From assembly GCF_034087045.1 (NCBI RefSeq), contig NZ_CP139247.1, forward strand, positions 5,544,001 to 5,608,000: DNA of 64,000 bases. Direction: 5' to 3'. Position numbers and translations under genes: made by a program. Below the pieces are notes generated by a model. The model had not been told where the DNA came from, did not search any database, and was given only the letters and a program-made list of their open reading frames with translations. The stretch comes from Chitinophaga sancti (GTDB lineage Bacteria; Bacteroidota; Bacteroidia; Chitinophagales; Chitinophagaceae). Below are positions 8,955 through 17,653 of the stretch, in pieces (position 1 is the first letter of the stretch; each line of letters begins with the position of its first letter).

Positions 8955-10463
8955 ATGAATATTAACATCAGAACGCTAGGTGAGTTAAAGAAGAGTGGAT
9001 ATAAACCTAAATCGGTCAAAGAAGAGATCAGACAAAACCTGATAAAAAAATTACAACAAAAAGAGATCACATTCCCCGGTATCATCGGTTATGAAGATAC
9101 CGTTATCCCCGACACAGAAAGAGCATTACTGTCAAGGCACAATATCCTCTTCCTCGGTCTGCGCGGTCAGGCAAAAACACGTATGGCCCGCCAGATGATC
9201 TCCCTGCTGGACGAATACATTCCTGTAGTGGAAGGTTCTGAAGTGAACGACAGTCCTTTCGCACCACTTTCCAAATACGCCCGGGACCTGGTCGCTGAAC
9301 TCGGTGATGCAACACCCATCTCCTGGTTGCCGGCAGAAGCCCGCTATGGCGAAAAACTAGCTACGCCAGATGTTTCCGTAGCTGACCTGGTAGGTGATAT
9401 TGATCCTATCAAAGCGGCGAACCTGAAACTGAACTACGCAGATGAAAGGGTGATCCACTTTGGTATCATTCCCCGCTCTAACCGCGGCATCTTTGTAATC
9501 AACGAATTGCCCGATCTGCAGGCACGTATACAGGTATCCCTGTTCAACATCCTGCAGGAAGGCGATATACAGATCCGTGGTTTCAAAGTACGCATGCCGC
9601 TGGATATCCTCTTTATCTTCACAGCTAACCCCGAAGACTATACTAACCGTGGTTCTATCGTGACGCCGCTGAAAGACCGTATCGAAAGCCAGATCATCAC
9701 GCACTATCCTAAGAGCGTAGAGAACTCCCTGCTCATCACCGAACAGGAAGCGAATGTACATGCAGAGCAATCACATGTTGAGATCAGTGATATGATCAAG
9801 CGCATGATCGAACAGGTGGCTTTTGAAGCACGTAACAGCGAATATGTAGATAAGAAATCCGGTGTCTCTGCCCGTCTTACCATCGCTGCGTATGAAAATG
9901 CAGTGAGTGCCGGCGAACGCAGGGCTATCATTAATGGTGAAAAATCAACTTTTGTCCGCGTCGCGGATTTACAGGGTATCATTCCGGCTATTACCGGTAA
10001 GATAGAACTTGTATATGAAGGTGAACAGGAAGGTCCATTGCAGGTAGCCGTGAATCTGCTGGACAAATCTATCCGTACACTCTTTGCTACTTACTTCCCG
10101 AACCCGGATTCGTTCAAAAAGCGCAGCAAACAGGTACAACAGGCCGAAAATCCTTACAGACAAGTAATTCAGTGGTTTGACAAAGGTAATGCGGTACAGT
10201 TACTGCAGGATGTGAGCGATAAGCAATACGAAACTGCACTGACAAAAGTAGATGGGCTGAAAGAACTGATCAAAGCCCGTTTTCCACAGGCGAATAAACA
10301 GGAACAGCTGCTGCTGATGGAATTCGTGCTGCATGGTTTGGCTGCTTATTCTTTAATCAGTAAGAAGGTGGTGGAAAATGAGACAAGGTTCAGCGACCTG
10401 CTGGGTACCATGATGAATTTTGGTACTAGTTCTGGTGAAGAGGAAGAATCTGAAGATTTTTAA
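8955..10463 (+). CDS. MoxR / magnesium-chelatase-like AAA+ ATPase
   Basis: 502 residues. The P-loop is unusual: NILFLGLRGQAKTRMAR, where the classical GxxGxGKT is GLRGQAKT. Walker B is IFVINELPDL, with sensor 1 at FIFTANPEDY. The region ARYGEKLATPDVSVADLVGDIDP resembles the magnesium-chelatase BchI insert. The last 150 residues are a helical C-terminal domain. With the VWA protein upstream it should form an ATP-driven remodelling or metal-insertion complex; this is inferred from the family pairing, not shown. A perfect terminator 27 bases after the stop ends the operon. Confidence 0.85.
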   Translation: MNINIRTLGELKKSGYKPKSVKEEIRQNLIKKLQQKEITFPGIIGYEDTVIPDTERALLSRHNILFLGLRGQAKTRMARQMISLLDEYIPVVEGSEVNDSPFAPLSKYARDLVAELGDATPISWLPAEARYGEKLATPDVSVADLVGDIDPIKAANLKLNYADERVIHFGIIPRSNRGIFVINELPDLQARIQVSLFNILQEGDIQIRGFKVRMPLDILFIFTANPEDYTNRGSIVTPLKDRIESQIITHYPKSVENSLLITEQEANVHAEQSHVEISDMIKRMIEQVAFEARNSEYVDKKSGVSARLTIAAYENAVSAGERRAIINGEKSTFVRVADLQGIIPAITGKIELVYEGEQEGPLQVAVNLLDKSIRTLFATYFPNPDSFKKRSKQVQQAENPYRQVIQWFDKGNAVQLLQDVSDKQYETALTKVDGLKELIKARFPQANKQEQLLLMEFVLHGLAAYSLISKKVVENETRFSDLLGTMMNFGTSSGEEEESEDF

Positions 10464-10489
10464 AAATTAGCTGGCCGCAGGCCTTATAA

Positions 10490-10536
10490 CCAAACCCCTT
10501 CAATTTTACGACAAAATTGAAGGGGTTTGGTGTTTT
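10490..10536 (+). terminator. Perfect 18-bp intrinsic terminator
   Basis: Arms 10490-10507 and 10513-10530 are perfectly complementary with a 5-base loop ACGAC, followed by TGTTTTAAG. It ends the VWA/AAA operon. Its right arm carries the TTTG of the promoter of the next gene. Confidence 0.85.
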
Positions 10537-10557
10537 AAGTAGGATTATCTATTTTTG
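10526..10557 (+). promoter_or_regulatory. Promoter of the TetR-SDR operon
   Basis: TTTG at 10526-10529, a 20-base spacer, and TATTTTTG at 10550-10557 give a full Bacteroidota-type promoter. Transcription would start near 10563, which excludes the in-frame GTG at 10560 and supports the ATG at 10581 as the start of the regulator gene. Confidence 0.7.
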
Positions 10558-10580
10558 TAGTGATCATTACAGAAATACAA

Positions 10581-11162
10581 ATGAGAGGCAGACCGACCAT
10601 TTACGATAATAAAGAAGCATTGACGAAAGCCCAACAGGTATTCTGGAATAAAGGGTATACCGCCACTTCGCTACCTGATATCTTAGCAGCTATCGGCATA
10701 GGCGCCGGCAGCTTTTACAACGCTTTTAAAGGGGGTAAAAAAGAGCTTTTCAGCAAAGCGATACAGCAGCGCAGGGAGGCTTTTACTGCATTTAAGGCGG
10801 AATTAAAGGCAGCCCCAGTACCATTGGACCTTATCAAAGAATTCTTTCGCAGCATTGCAGCTACTGATCAGCAAACGCATATGCAGGGATGCATCATTGT
10901 CAATACAGTCGTGGAAATGGCCAACCTGGATGAAGAACTGGAAGGCGAAGCAGTGACTATACTTAAAGAAGTAGAAGCCATGTTCACCGAAACGATTGCA
11001 GCTGCACAAAAGAACGGCACCATTAAAAACCAGACAGATCCTGCGGTACTTGGCCGTTATCTTATCACGCTCTGGAACGGGATTAATGTAACAAGACGCA
11101 TGTATCCTGACAATACTATTCTCGCGAAGCAAATAGACATGCAACTGGAAATACTCAATTAA
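10581..11162 (+). CDS. TetR/AcrR-family transcriptional regulator
   Basis: 193 residues from the ATG at 10581. The N-terminal helix-turn-helix is typical of the family (MRGRPTIYDNKEALTKAQQVFWNKGYTATSLPDILAAIGIGAGSFYNAFKGGKKELF is spread over residues 1-57). The C-terminal part is an all-helical ligand-binding domain like that of YezE/AcuR-type regulators. It precedes an SDR oxidoreductase by 14 bases, so it probably controls its own operon in response to a small molecule handled by the SDR; the ligand is unknown. Confidence 0.85.
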   Translation: MRGRPTIYDNKEALTKAQQVFWNKGYTATSLPDILAAIGIGAGSFYNAFKGGKKELFSKAIQQRREAFTAFKAELKAAPVPLDLIKEFFRSIAATDQQTHMQGCIIVNTVVEMANLDEELEGEAVTILKEVEAMFTETIAAAQKNGTIKNQTDPAVLGRYLITLWNGINVTRRMYPDNTILAKQIDMQLEILN

Positions 11163-11176
11163 ATCAACTTACATAC

Positions 11177-11938
11177 ATGGATTTACAATTAAAGGGGAAG
11201 ACTGCCTTCATCAGCGGATCTTCTCAGGGGATTGGTTTTGCCATAGCGGAGCAGTTACTTAAAGAAGGTGCTTCGGTGATTATTAATGGCCGGAATAAAG
11301 AAAAATTAGAACAGGCGATTGCGCAATTACAGCCACTTGGAAAGGTTTTAGGTATTGCAGGAGATATCGCCACGATAGATATACCGCGGGTAGATATTTT
11401 AGTAAATAATGTGGGCATCTTTGGTCTGAAATCTTTTTTTGAGCTGACGGATGAGGACTGGTTGCATTATTTTAATGTAAATGTGATGAGTAGTGTACGA
11501 TTATCCCGTGCATTAATGCCATCTATGCTTGAAAAAAAATGGGGCAGGATTATTTTCATCAGTAGCGAATCAGGTGTAAATATTCCTCCGGATATGATTC
11601 ATTATGGCATGACGAAAACAGCGATGTTATCGATTAGCCGTGGATTAGCGCAATTAACCAAGGGCACGGAAGTAACGGTGAATACAATTTTAGGGGGACC
11701 TACTTATTCCGACGGGGTAAAAACGGCAATCGCATCCATTGCAACCGCACAAAACGTACCTGCTGAGTTATTAAAGGAAAATATTTTCGCTGCGACCAAT
11801 CCGGGATCCCTGTTGGGAAGATTTTTAGATGCTTCAGAAATTGCGCAACTTGCGGCCTACCTTGCTTCTCCGTTATCCATTGCTACAAATGGTGCAGCAA
11901 TTCGTGCAGACGGCGGTGTATTAAATACAATCTTGTAA
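11177..11938 (+). CDS. Short-chain dehydrogenase/reductase (SDR)
   Basis: 253 residues. Rossmann motif GSSQGIG at residues 15-21, NNVG near 77, the catalytic Ser in FISSESG near 130 and the Y-x-x-x-K motif in HYGMTKTA at about 143-150. The C-terminus ends in ADGGVLNTIL as in classical SDRs. It should reduce or oxidise a carbonyl/alcohol with NAD(P)(H); substrate unknown. It is cotranscribed with the TetR gene upstream. Confidence 0.88.
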   Translation: MDLQLKGKTAFISGSSQGIGFAIAEQLLKEGASVIINGRNKEKLEQAIAQLQPLGKVLGIAGDIATIDIPRVDILVNNVGIFGLKSFFELTDEDWLHYFNVNVMSSVRLSRALMPSMLEKKWGRIIFISSESGVNIPPDMIHYGMTKTAMLSISRGLAQLTKGTEVTVNTILGGPTYSDGVKTAIASIATAQNVPAELLKENIFAATNPGSLLGRFLDASEIAQLAAYLASPLSIATNGAAIRADGGVLNTIL

Positions 11939-11978
11939 GATATTTTTATATCTTGTATACCGTCTCAATTTCCACTTT

Positions 11979-13292
11979 ATGAACACAACCCGCAGAAAAT
12001 TCATCCGTTCGGCATCCACCCTTGTAGCGGGTGCCGGACTGGCCGCGTCCCTCCCATCCACATTGCGTGCTATGGTACCTGGCGATCGCATTAATGTCGC
12101 CGCTATCGGCATCAATGGTATGGGATGGGCTGACCTCACAGCCATGCTGAAAAACCCGGCCGCCAACTGCATCGCCCTTTGTGATGTAGACAAAAACGTA
12201 CTGGACAAAAGAGCCGGTGAACTGGCTGCTAAAGGCATCCATGTCAAAACGTACAGCGACTACAGGCAGTTGCTTGACAATAAAGACATCGATGCTGTCA
12301 TCATCGGCACACCCGACCACTGGCATTGTCTGCAAATGACCGATGCGGTTTCTGCAGGCAAAGACGTATATGTAGAGAAGCCCATTGGCAACTCCATTTC
12401 CGAAATCCGCGCTATGGTCGAAGCCCAGGAACGTACTAAACGCGTAGTACAGGTAGGCCAGTGGCAAAGAAGTATGCAGCACTTTAACGATGCCATCGCT
12501 TTTGTGCACAGCGGAGCACTGGGGCAGGTACGTCTTGTAAAAGCCTGGGCATATATGGGCTGGATGCATTCTATTCCTGTAAAACCAGACGGCGAACCGC
12601 CTGCAGGCGTAGATTACACCAGCTGGCTAGGCCCGGCGGAGAAACGACCTTTCAATCCTAACAGGTTCCATTTTAACTTCCGCTGGTACTGGGATTATGC
12701 AGGTGGTTTGATGACCGACTGGGGGGTACACTTACTGGATTACGCACTGCTTGGCATGAAAGCCACGGATCCTCAATCCATCATGGCTGCCGGTGGCAAG
12801 TTTGCTTACCCCGATGATGCGGCAGAAACACCGGATACCCTCACCACCGTCTACCAGTTCGATGGATTCAATATCCAGTGGGAACACGCTACAGGCATCA
12901 ATGGAGGCCCTTATAACAGGGATCATGGCATTGCCTTTATCGGGAATAATGGTACGTTGATATTAGACAGAGGCGGCTGGGAAGTCGTGCCTGAAAAAGA
13001 AGATGGGAAAGAAAAGATGCCCGCAGTACCCCGCAGGGAAAAGGTCGACAACGGCCTGGATAAACATACAAACAATTTCCTCGAGGTGATAAAATCCCGG
13101 AAACTGGAAGACCTGCATGCCCCGATACAGGTGGGAGCACATGTGGCAAAAGTGGCCCAAATGGGAAATATAGCCTATAAAACAGGCTTGAAACTACACT
13201 GGAACACCGAACGTCAGCGCTTTGATGAAAAGGCCGGAAATAAGCTTATTATGCCCCATTATCATAACGGGTATCATTTGCCTCGTTCCTAA
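11979..13292 (+). CDS. Tat-exported Gfo/Idh/MocA-family oxidoreductase
   Basis: 437 residues. The start has a twin-arginine signal (TTRRKFIRSASTLVAGAG), so the folded, NAD(P)-bound enzyme is probably exported. The Rossmann part starts at RINVAAIGINGMGW (45-60), with VIIGTPDHWH near 110 and the EKP motif in DVYVEKPIGNS near 130, both diagnostic of the family. The C-terminal domain continues with the substrate-binding beta-sheet. These exported members act on sugars or inositol-like compounds; the substrate cannot be assigned. It stands alone, closed by a hairpin shared with the convergent GNAT gene. Confidence 0.88.
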   Translation: MNTTRRKFIRSASTLVAGAGLAASLPSTLRAMVPGDRINVAAIGINGMGWADLTAMLKNPAANCIALCDVDKNVLDKRAGELAAKGIHVKTYSDYRQLLDNKDIDAVIIGTPDHWHCLQMTDAVSAGKDVYVEKPIGNSISEIRAMVEAQERTKRVVQVGQWQRSMQHFNDAIAFVHSGALGQVRLVKAWAYMGWMHSIPVKPDGEPPAGVDYTSWLGPAEKRPFNPNRFHFNFRWYWDYAGGLMTDWGVHLLDYALLGMKATDPQSIMAAGGKFAYPDDAAETPDTLTTVYQFDGFNIQWEHATGINGGPYNRDHGIAFIGNNGTLILDRGGWEVVPEKEDGKEKMPAVPRREKVDNGLDKHTNNFLEVIKSRKLEDLHAPIQVGAHVAKVAQMGNIAYKTGLKLHWNTERQRFDEKAGNKLIMPHYHNGYHLPRS

Positions 13293-13299
13293 AAAAACT

Positions 13300-13327
13300 G
13301 TGCGTAGCAGGTGAACCTGCTACGCAC
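13300..13327. terminator. Bidirectional terminator hairpin
   Basis: A perfect 12-bp stem with loop TGAA. On the minus strand it is followed by AGTTTTTTT, a good terminator for that direction; on the plus strand the tail is ACCCTTTCC, weaker. It lies between the Gfo/Idh/MocA gene and the convergent GNAT gene. The rest of 13328-13491 shows no gene. Confidence 0.75.
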
Positions 13328-13491
13328 ACCCTTTCCCCCTTATGCCATTGGCATTCAGCTTTCACAAAAAATTAAAAATGGAAAACACAAGGGGGTAGGT
13401 ACGCTTAACTGCGTAAAAATCACACAACGTTCACCGGGCAATCATGGAGCATGTATTACCATTGGTGCTACACTATAAAAAGCAGCGCTAC

Positions 13492-13998
13492 TTAAGCTGC
13501 ATTACCTGTACTCTCACTTTCTGTATCAAGACTCATAGACAAGTATACCGCATCGCTGATGGGATTATCATAATAGGCGGCAATTGGTCTGAATCCGAGT
13601 CCGGTATAAAGGTCGATTGCACGGCGCATGTGCGCAAGGGTATCCAGCAAAATACGTTTATATCCCAGTCTGCGCCCGGCTTCGATGGCACTTGCTGCCA
13701 GGGCTTTTCCTACCCCATGACCCTTGTAAGCATCTCTTACAAAGAGGCGTTTCATTTCACAGGTTGAATTTTCAAAAGCTCTTACGGCTACGCAGCCTGC
13801 AGGCAGTCCATCTACCAGTGCTAAAAACAAACTACCTTCTGGAGCTACATAAGCAGGTTCCGGCAGGTTACTCAATTCTTCTTCAAAACGCTGAAAGCTC
13901 AGGTCCACACTCAGCCAGTTAGCATACTCTCTGAACAGGCCTTTTACCTGATCCAGTCTCTTTACATCATCCTTTGTTACTTCTACAATTTCCAACAT
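13492..13998 (-). CDS. GNAT-family N-acetyltransferase
   Basis: 168 residues from the ATG at 13998 (MLEIVEVTKDD). A longer frame up to 14118 would read through a terminator-like hairpin and is not credible. The acetyl-CoA pyrophosphate-binding motif is RDAYKGHGVGKAL near residues 87-99, preceded by CEMKRLFV, and the C-terminus has LYTGLGFRPIAAYYDNP. It should acetylate an amine of a small molecule or protein; substrate unknown. The transcript may start near 14155 and pass a possible attenuator. Confidence 0.85.
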   Translation of the reverse strand: MLEIVEVTKDDVKRLDQVKGLFREYANWLSVDLSFQRFEEELSNLPEPAYVAPEGSLFLALVDGLPAGCVAVRAFENSTCEMKRLFVRDAYKGHGVGKALAASAIEAGRRLGYKRILLDTLAHMRRAIDLYTGLGFRPIAAYYDNPISDAVYLSMSLDTESESTGNAA

Positions 13999-14013
13999 AC
14001 ACTTCTTGGTTTG

Positions 14014-14054
14014 GTTACAAAAAATACAAAAGCCTCCTGAGGCATCAGAAGGCT
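14014..14054 (-). terminator. Terminator or attenuator upstream of the GNAT gene
   Basis: On the minus strand, arms at 14054-14045 and 14040-14031 form a 10-bp stem with one G-U pair and loop TGCC, followed by a T-rich tail (TTTGTATTTTTTG). It ends only about 16 bases before the GNAT start codon. It could terminate the MFS transcript 170 bases after its stop, or be an attenuator of a leader that starts near 14155. Confidence 0.6.
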
Positions 14055-14160
14055 TGATATCTATTACTGTAAATTGATACTTTACAATTAACTCAACGTC
14101 AGCATCCTTTGCATCCACAAAGCCTTACTGCTCACTTCCCTGTACAAATAGGGAGGGTAA

Positions 14161-14168
14161 CAAATATA
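14161..14168 (-). promoter_or_regulatory. -7 element TATATTTG upstream of the GNAT leader
   Basis: Minus-strand TATATTTG matches TAnnTTTG exactly. It would start a transcript near 14155 that runs through the 14054-14014 hairpin into the GNAT gene. No -33 element was recognised. Confidence 0.35.
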
Positions 14169-14222
14169 ACAAAAAACAATTAAAAAAGAAAGAGTAAGAA
14201 ATAATTAATATGTAGATAATAT

Positions 14223-15437
14223 TTATTTTTTCGGTTTCACCAATAAGAGGGAACCCAATACCAGCAAAAACAATACGCCGATAAACACTTCCCAGTTCCA
14301 TTTTTGTAAGGCGATACCCGTACTACTGCCCACCAGGCTGGATCCCAGGTAATAGAACAACCAATACAAAGAAGTGGCCGTACTCTTCCCATGCTTTGCC
14401 TGTTGTGATACCATTCTGCTCGCCATCGTGTGTGCACCAAAGAAAGCAAAAGTAAAGATGCCCAATCCTATAATTATCAAGCCGACACTTTTAGTCAGCA
14501 GGAACAATAATCCAGGTACCAGCAACAACATAAACACACGGAGGATCTTATCTGCCGGATGCCTGTCAGACCATTTACCTGTTACCAGTGAGCCCGCTAC
14601 CCCTGTGGTATACATCAGGAAGATAAATGCGATCAGGTAATGTGGCAATGAAAATGGTGCTGCCTCCAAACGGAACCCTAAATAATTATAAACACTTACG
14701 AATGCACCCATGATCAATGCAGCTACAAAATATAACCTTACGATCAACGGATCACGGAGAAACTGTCCCATATGTTCCAGCTTACGTCTTGTTTGTACCT
14801 TGGCAGGTGCAAAGTGCCTGGATTCAGGAAATACACGCGCGAACACAAGCCCTAACAATAAGCTGCCTACACCTATACCTACTGTAGCCCACTGCCATCC
14901 CCACCAGCCAGACATTAAAGTAGCGCCTACACGTCCCATCATGCCTCCCATGGTATTACCGGCCAGGTATAAACTGATAGAAGTACCCAGTGAACCCGCA
15001 TCTACTTCTTCTGATAAATAAGCCAGTGCTACCGCAGAAACTCCTGACAATACCATTCCTTTCACGAAATTGATGGCGATGAGCAATTCAAAATTGCTGA
15101 CAGTCGCTGAGATAATTGTGAGAACGGTAGAGATGATCATTGAACTCACCATCAGCTTTTTTCTTGGAAAACGGTCGGCTTTAAAGGCAAATAAAAACAA
15201 CCCGGTGGCCATCCCCACAGTACAGGCAGATACTGCCAGACTACTATGGGCTGGTGTGATGTTAAACTGTTTGCACAACAATGTCAGCATGGGCTGAAAC
15301 AAATATAACTGCGCAAAAACCGACAAACCTGACAAAAAGATACCGAACCTGATACGTGTATACCGTAAACACCCTTTCACCGCTTTTTGTCTTTCAGGGC
15401 GCATTTTTAACACCCCGACGTCTGCTACCGCTTGCAT
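14223..15437 (-). CDS. MFS transporter
   Basis: 404 residues with about 12 hydrophobic helices. The first loop has the MFS signature in the form GLFLFAFKADRFPRKKLMV, and PESRHFAP marks the central loop after helix 6. It resembles the YnfM/arabinose-efflux type of drug or metabolite exporters. It is divergent from a LysR regulator, the usual layout for a LysR-controlled exporter; the substrate is unknown. Confidence 0.87.
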   Translation of the reverse strand: MQAVADVGVLKMRPERQKAVKGCLRYTRIRFGIFLSGLSVFAQLYLFQPMLTLLCKQFNITPAHSSLAVSACTVGMATGLFLFAFKADRFPRKKLMVSSMIISTVLTIISATVSNFELLIAINFVKGMVLSGVSAVALAYLSEEVDAGSLGTSISLYLAGNTMGGMMGRVGATLMSGWWGWQWATVGIGVGSLLLGLVFARVFPESRHFAPAKVQTRRKLEHMGQFLRDPLIVRLYFVAALIMGAFVSVYNYLGFRLEAAPFSLPHYLIAFIFLMYTTGVAGSLVTGKWSDRHPADKILRVFMLLLVPGLLFLLTKSVGLIIIGLGIFTFAFFGAHTMASRMVSQQAKHGKSTATSLYWLFYYLGSSLVGSSTGIALQKWNWEVFIGVLFLLVLGSLLLVKPKK

Positions 15438-15456
15438 AATCCTTGTATTTATTACA

Positions 15457-15464
15457 CAAATTTA
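15457..15464 (-). promoter_or_regulatory. -7 element of the MFS gene
   Basis: Minus-strand TAAATTTG is an exact TAnnTTTG match, 20 bases before the MFS start codon. TTTA, one base off TTTG, sits 18 bases further upstream. It lies back to back with the LysR promoter. Confidence 0.5.
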
Positions 15465-15510
15465 TAACGGCGCTTCGATTAGTAAACATGGTATTTTTCT
15501 ATGGTTATCA

Positions 15511-15540
15511 TTGATAAAACCGATCGATGACCTACCTTCG
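15511..15540 (+). promoter_or_regulatory. Promoter of the LysR gene
   Basis: TTG at 15511-15513, a 19-base spacer and TACCTTCG at 15533-15540 (one mismatch to TAnnTTTG). The likely start of transcription coincides with the ATG at 15545, so the message may be leaderless. This also argues against the upstream ATG at 15527. Confidence 0.5.
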
Positions 15541-15544
15541 TTTC

Positions 15545-16423
15545 ATGGAACTACGCCAATTGCGCTATTTCGTGAAAACTGCAGAAATCCTAAACTTTAC
15601 GGAAGCTGCAAGTATGCTTTATATCAGTCAAAGTACCCTTTCTCAGCAGGTTAAACAGCTGGAAGAAGAACTGAACACACCGCTTTTTGACAGAATAGGC
15701 AAAAAAGTGATGCTCACAGAGGCCGGCAAGCTTTTTCTGCCCTATGCCAGACAGAGCATTCAGAACGCAGAAGACGGTCAGCACCTGCTGGAGGACCTGC
15801 AGGAACTGGAAACGGGTGAACTCGCCATTGGGGTTACCTATGGGCTGCAAGCCCTGCTCACCCCTACCTTAATGGAATTCTCTGCCCGGTACCCCCGCAT
15901 AAAGATCATCGTGGCCTCAGGGCCTTCCCTGGATCTGTTGGAAAAGCTACGACAGGTACAACTGGATTTTGTGCTCTCTTTCACGCCTGCCCAGAAGAAT
16001 GATGTCCTGATCTCACAGACATTGTTCGAGTCCCGTTTATCCCTCATCGTACCCGTCAATGATCCACTCACAGCACGCAAAAGTGTAGATATAAAAGAGG
16101 TGGAAAGTCTGCCATTGCTCATGCCATCCAAAGCCTTCAACACCCGAAGTTTCCTGGATAAAATGTTTGAGAATAATAAGATCTATCCTGATATCAGGAT
16201 GGAGCTGAGCGACATCAGTATATTATTACAACTGGTGGCGACAGGCCGCTGGTATACGGTATTAACAACGGCTTCGCTGGTGGGTCAGACCGCGGTACAG
16301 GCTGTAACGATCACCGGAATGGAAATGAGCAGACAGGCCACCATCTCGTGGCCAGCCAATGCTTACCGGAAAAAAGCGGCGATGGTATTTGCTGAAATGC
16401 TGCAACAGTTTGGAGGAGAATGA
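15545..16423 (+). CDS. LysR-family transcriptional regulator
   Basis: 292 residues from MELRQLRYFVKTAE, the classical LysR start. The winged helix-turn-helix spans residues 1-60 (FTEAASMLYISQSTLSQQVKQLE), followed by a linker helix and a periplasmic-binding-protein-like effector domain from about 90 (LAIGVTYGL). It is divergent from the MFS gene and probably controls it; the effector is unknown. Its TGA and the TCA of the convergent outer-membrane gene abut exactly at 16423/16424 (TGATCA), leaving no space for a terminator. Confidence 0.88.
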   Translation: MELRQLRYFVKTAEILNFTEAASMLYISQSTLSQQVKQLEEELNTPLFDRIGKKVMLTEAGKLFLPYARQSIQNAEDGQHLLEDLQELETGELAIGVTYGLQALLTPTLMEFSARYPRIKIIVASGPSLDLLEKLRQVQLDFVLSFTPAQKNDVLISQTLFESRLSLIVPVNDPLTARKSVDIKEVESLPLLMPSKAFNTRSFLDKMFENNKIYPDIRMELSDISILLQLVATGRWYTVLTTASLVGQTAVQAVTITGMEMSRQATISWPANAYRKKAAMVFAEMLQQFGGE

Positions 16424-17653
16424 TCAGAAGGCTTCGCCCAGCATCATGCTGAAACGACCACCTGTAGAGCTAACACCATAGTCAAATGCAATATTGGTAT
16501 TAGAACGCTTATTGAACTTTACTCTCAAACCAGTACCCACAGCTGGATGTGGGGCAGTAAAGCGATATTCTTCGAGTTTGGTCACGGCATTCATATTGGC
16601 AAAGACCACAAAACCCAGGAAACCATTGGCTGTAATATCTCTGCGATATTCAGCTTCCAGGTCCCATAAACCTTTGCCCCTGTATCTATTTTGCGTAATT
16701 CCTCTTCCACTGTGGGTCGTAGGATCCCAACCGATACTTGGCAAATCCAGATATGGGGTTTTATTACTCAGTGCTGTCCAATAAAAGCCCCACAATGCTA
16801 ACACATTCTGGCTACGTGGATCTCCAAAATGCAGATATCTTCTATAATCTACATACAATGAGGGCCAGTTTTCGCTACTGCCCAGCCATTTAAAGTTATA
16901 GCGCAATACGGTATTGAAATAATAACCAGACTGAGGGTTGATGGAGTTCTGACGGGCATCTTTCTGTACATTAAATGAGATACCGGATGACACGGAATGC
17001 TTGCCCAACTGGGTCCCGTATTCATAATGACTAAATTCCGATAGCGAAACACTGTCATTGTTTTTGAACCTGATGGCCGAATTCCAGTCCAGCATGTAAC
17101 CCAGACCTGCCATCCACAGACCACCGTCTAACTTGTGTAACCAGGTTTGATAAAACCTGAAATAGTTGCTGTTTAGTATTTCTTTCTGATCATTGGATAC
17201 GCCCTCTCCCACCCCCCATGTATATTGTGGGTTGATAATGAAACGCATATCACCGGTCACATTATCCTGGTTGCCCGTGAGCCAGATATTGCTGTGGAAG
17301 CTAAAGGAAAACCGTCCCCTGAACGAAAATGAAGGGGCAAAAGAGACGTTGGACAAATTGGTAGTTTTCCGTGGTCCCATATAAAAAGCCGCATTGGTAC
17401 TGGTTATCAGCGCCACGCCACCACCAGGAATATTTGTCGGTATGGGTACTAATGAATAATATACCCTCTTGTCTCCTTTCTTAGGCATCTTCTTGCCGTG
17501 AATATGAAATGTCTTGCTGAAGATGTCGATTAAGTCAAGTTTAGGTACAGTATCCACATCATAACCATAATATCTCCTCATTCTTGGAATCGAATCCTGG
17601 GCAATGACGTCAGTTGTAAGCGTAATTAACATAATTATTAGTAATCCCTTCAT
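16424..17653 (-). CDS. Outer-membrane beta-barrel protein, Omp85/surface-antigen type
   Basis: 409 residues from the ATG at 17653, giving a signal peptide (MKGLLIIMLITLTTDVIAQ). After about 60 residues the chain alternates in the manner of amphipathic strands, e.g. NVSFAPSFSFRGRFSFSFHSN, and ends in FSMMLGEAF with a terminal Phe typical of outer-membrane barrels. The blocks GLRVKFNKRSNTNIAFDYG and the GRGITQNRYRGKGLWDLEAEYR region resemble the C-terminal barrel of Omp85 (BamA/TamA) proteins, where R-G-x-G and the last strands are conserved. POTRA domains are absent. Precise role unknown. Confidence 0.75.
   Translation of the reverse strand: MKGLLIIMLITLTTDVIAQDSIPRMRRYYGYDVDTVPKLDLIDIFSKTFHIHGKKMPKKGDKRVYYSLVPIPTNIPGGGVALITSTNAAFYMGPRKTTNLSNVSFAPSFSFRGRFSFSFHSNIWLTGNQDNVTGDMRFIINPQYTWGVGEGVSNDQKEILNSNYFRFYQTWLHKLDGGLWMAGLGYMLDWNSAIRFKNNDSVSLSEFSHYEYGTQLGKHSVSSGISFNVQKDARQNSINPQSGYYFNTVLRYNFKWLGSSENWPSLYVDYRRYLHFGDPRSQNVLALWGFYWTALSNKTPYLDLPSIGWDPTTHSGRGITQNRYRGKGLWDLEAEYRRDITANGFLGFVVFANMNAVTKLEEYRFTAPHPAVGTGLRVKFNKRSNTNIAFDYGVSSTGGRFSMMLGEAF

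Noticed and set aside
10560..10580. GTG at 10560 as start of the TetR gene
   Set aside because: It lies at or before the expected start of transcription; the ATG at 10581 gives the normal N-terminus.
11930..11960. AAGATAT-TTTT-ATATCTT hairpin as a terminator
   Set aside because: The stem is only seven A/T-rich pairs and overlaps the SDR stop codon; too weak to call.
13999..14118. 40-residue N-terminal extension of the GNAT protein
   Set aside because: It reads through a terminator-like hairpin and has no homology to the family.
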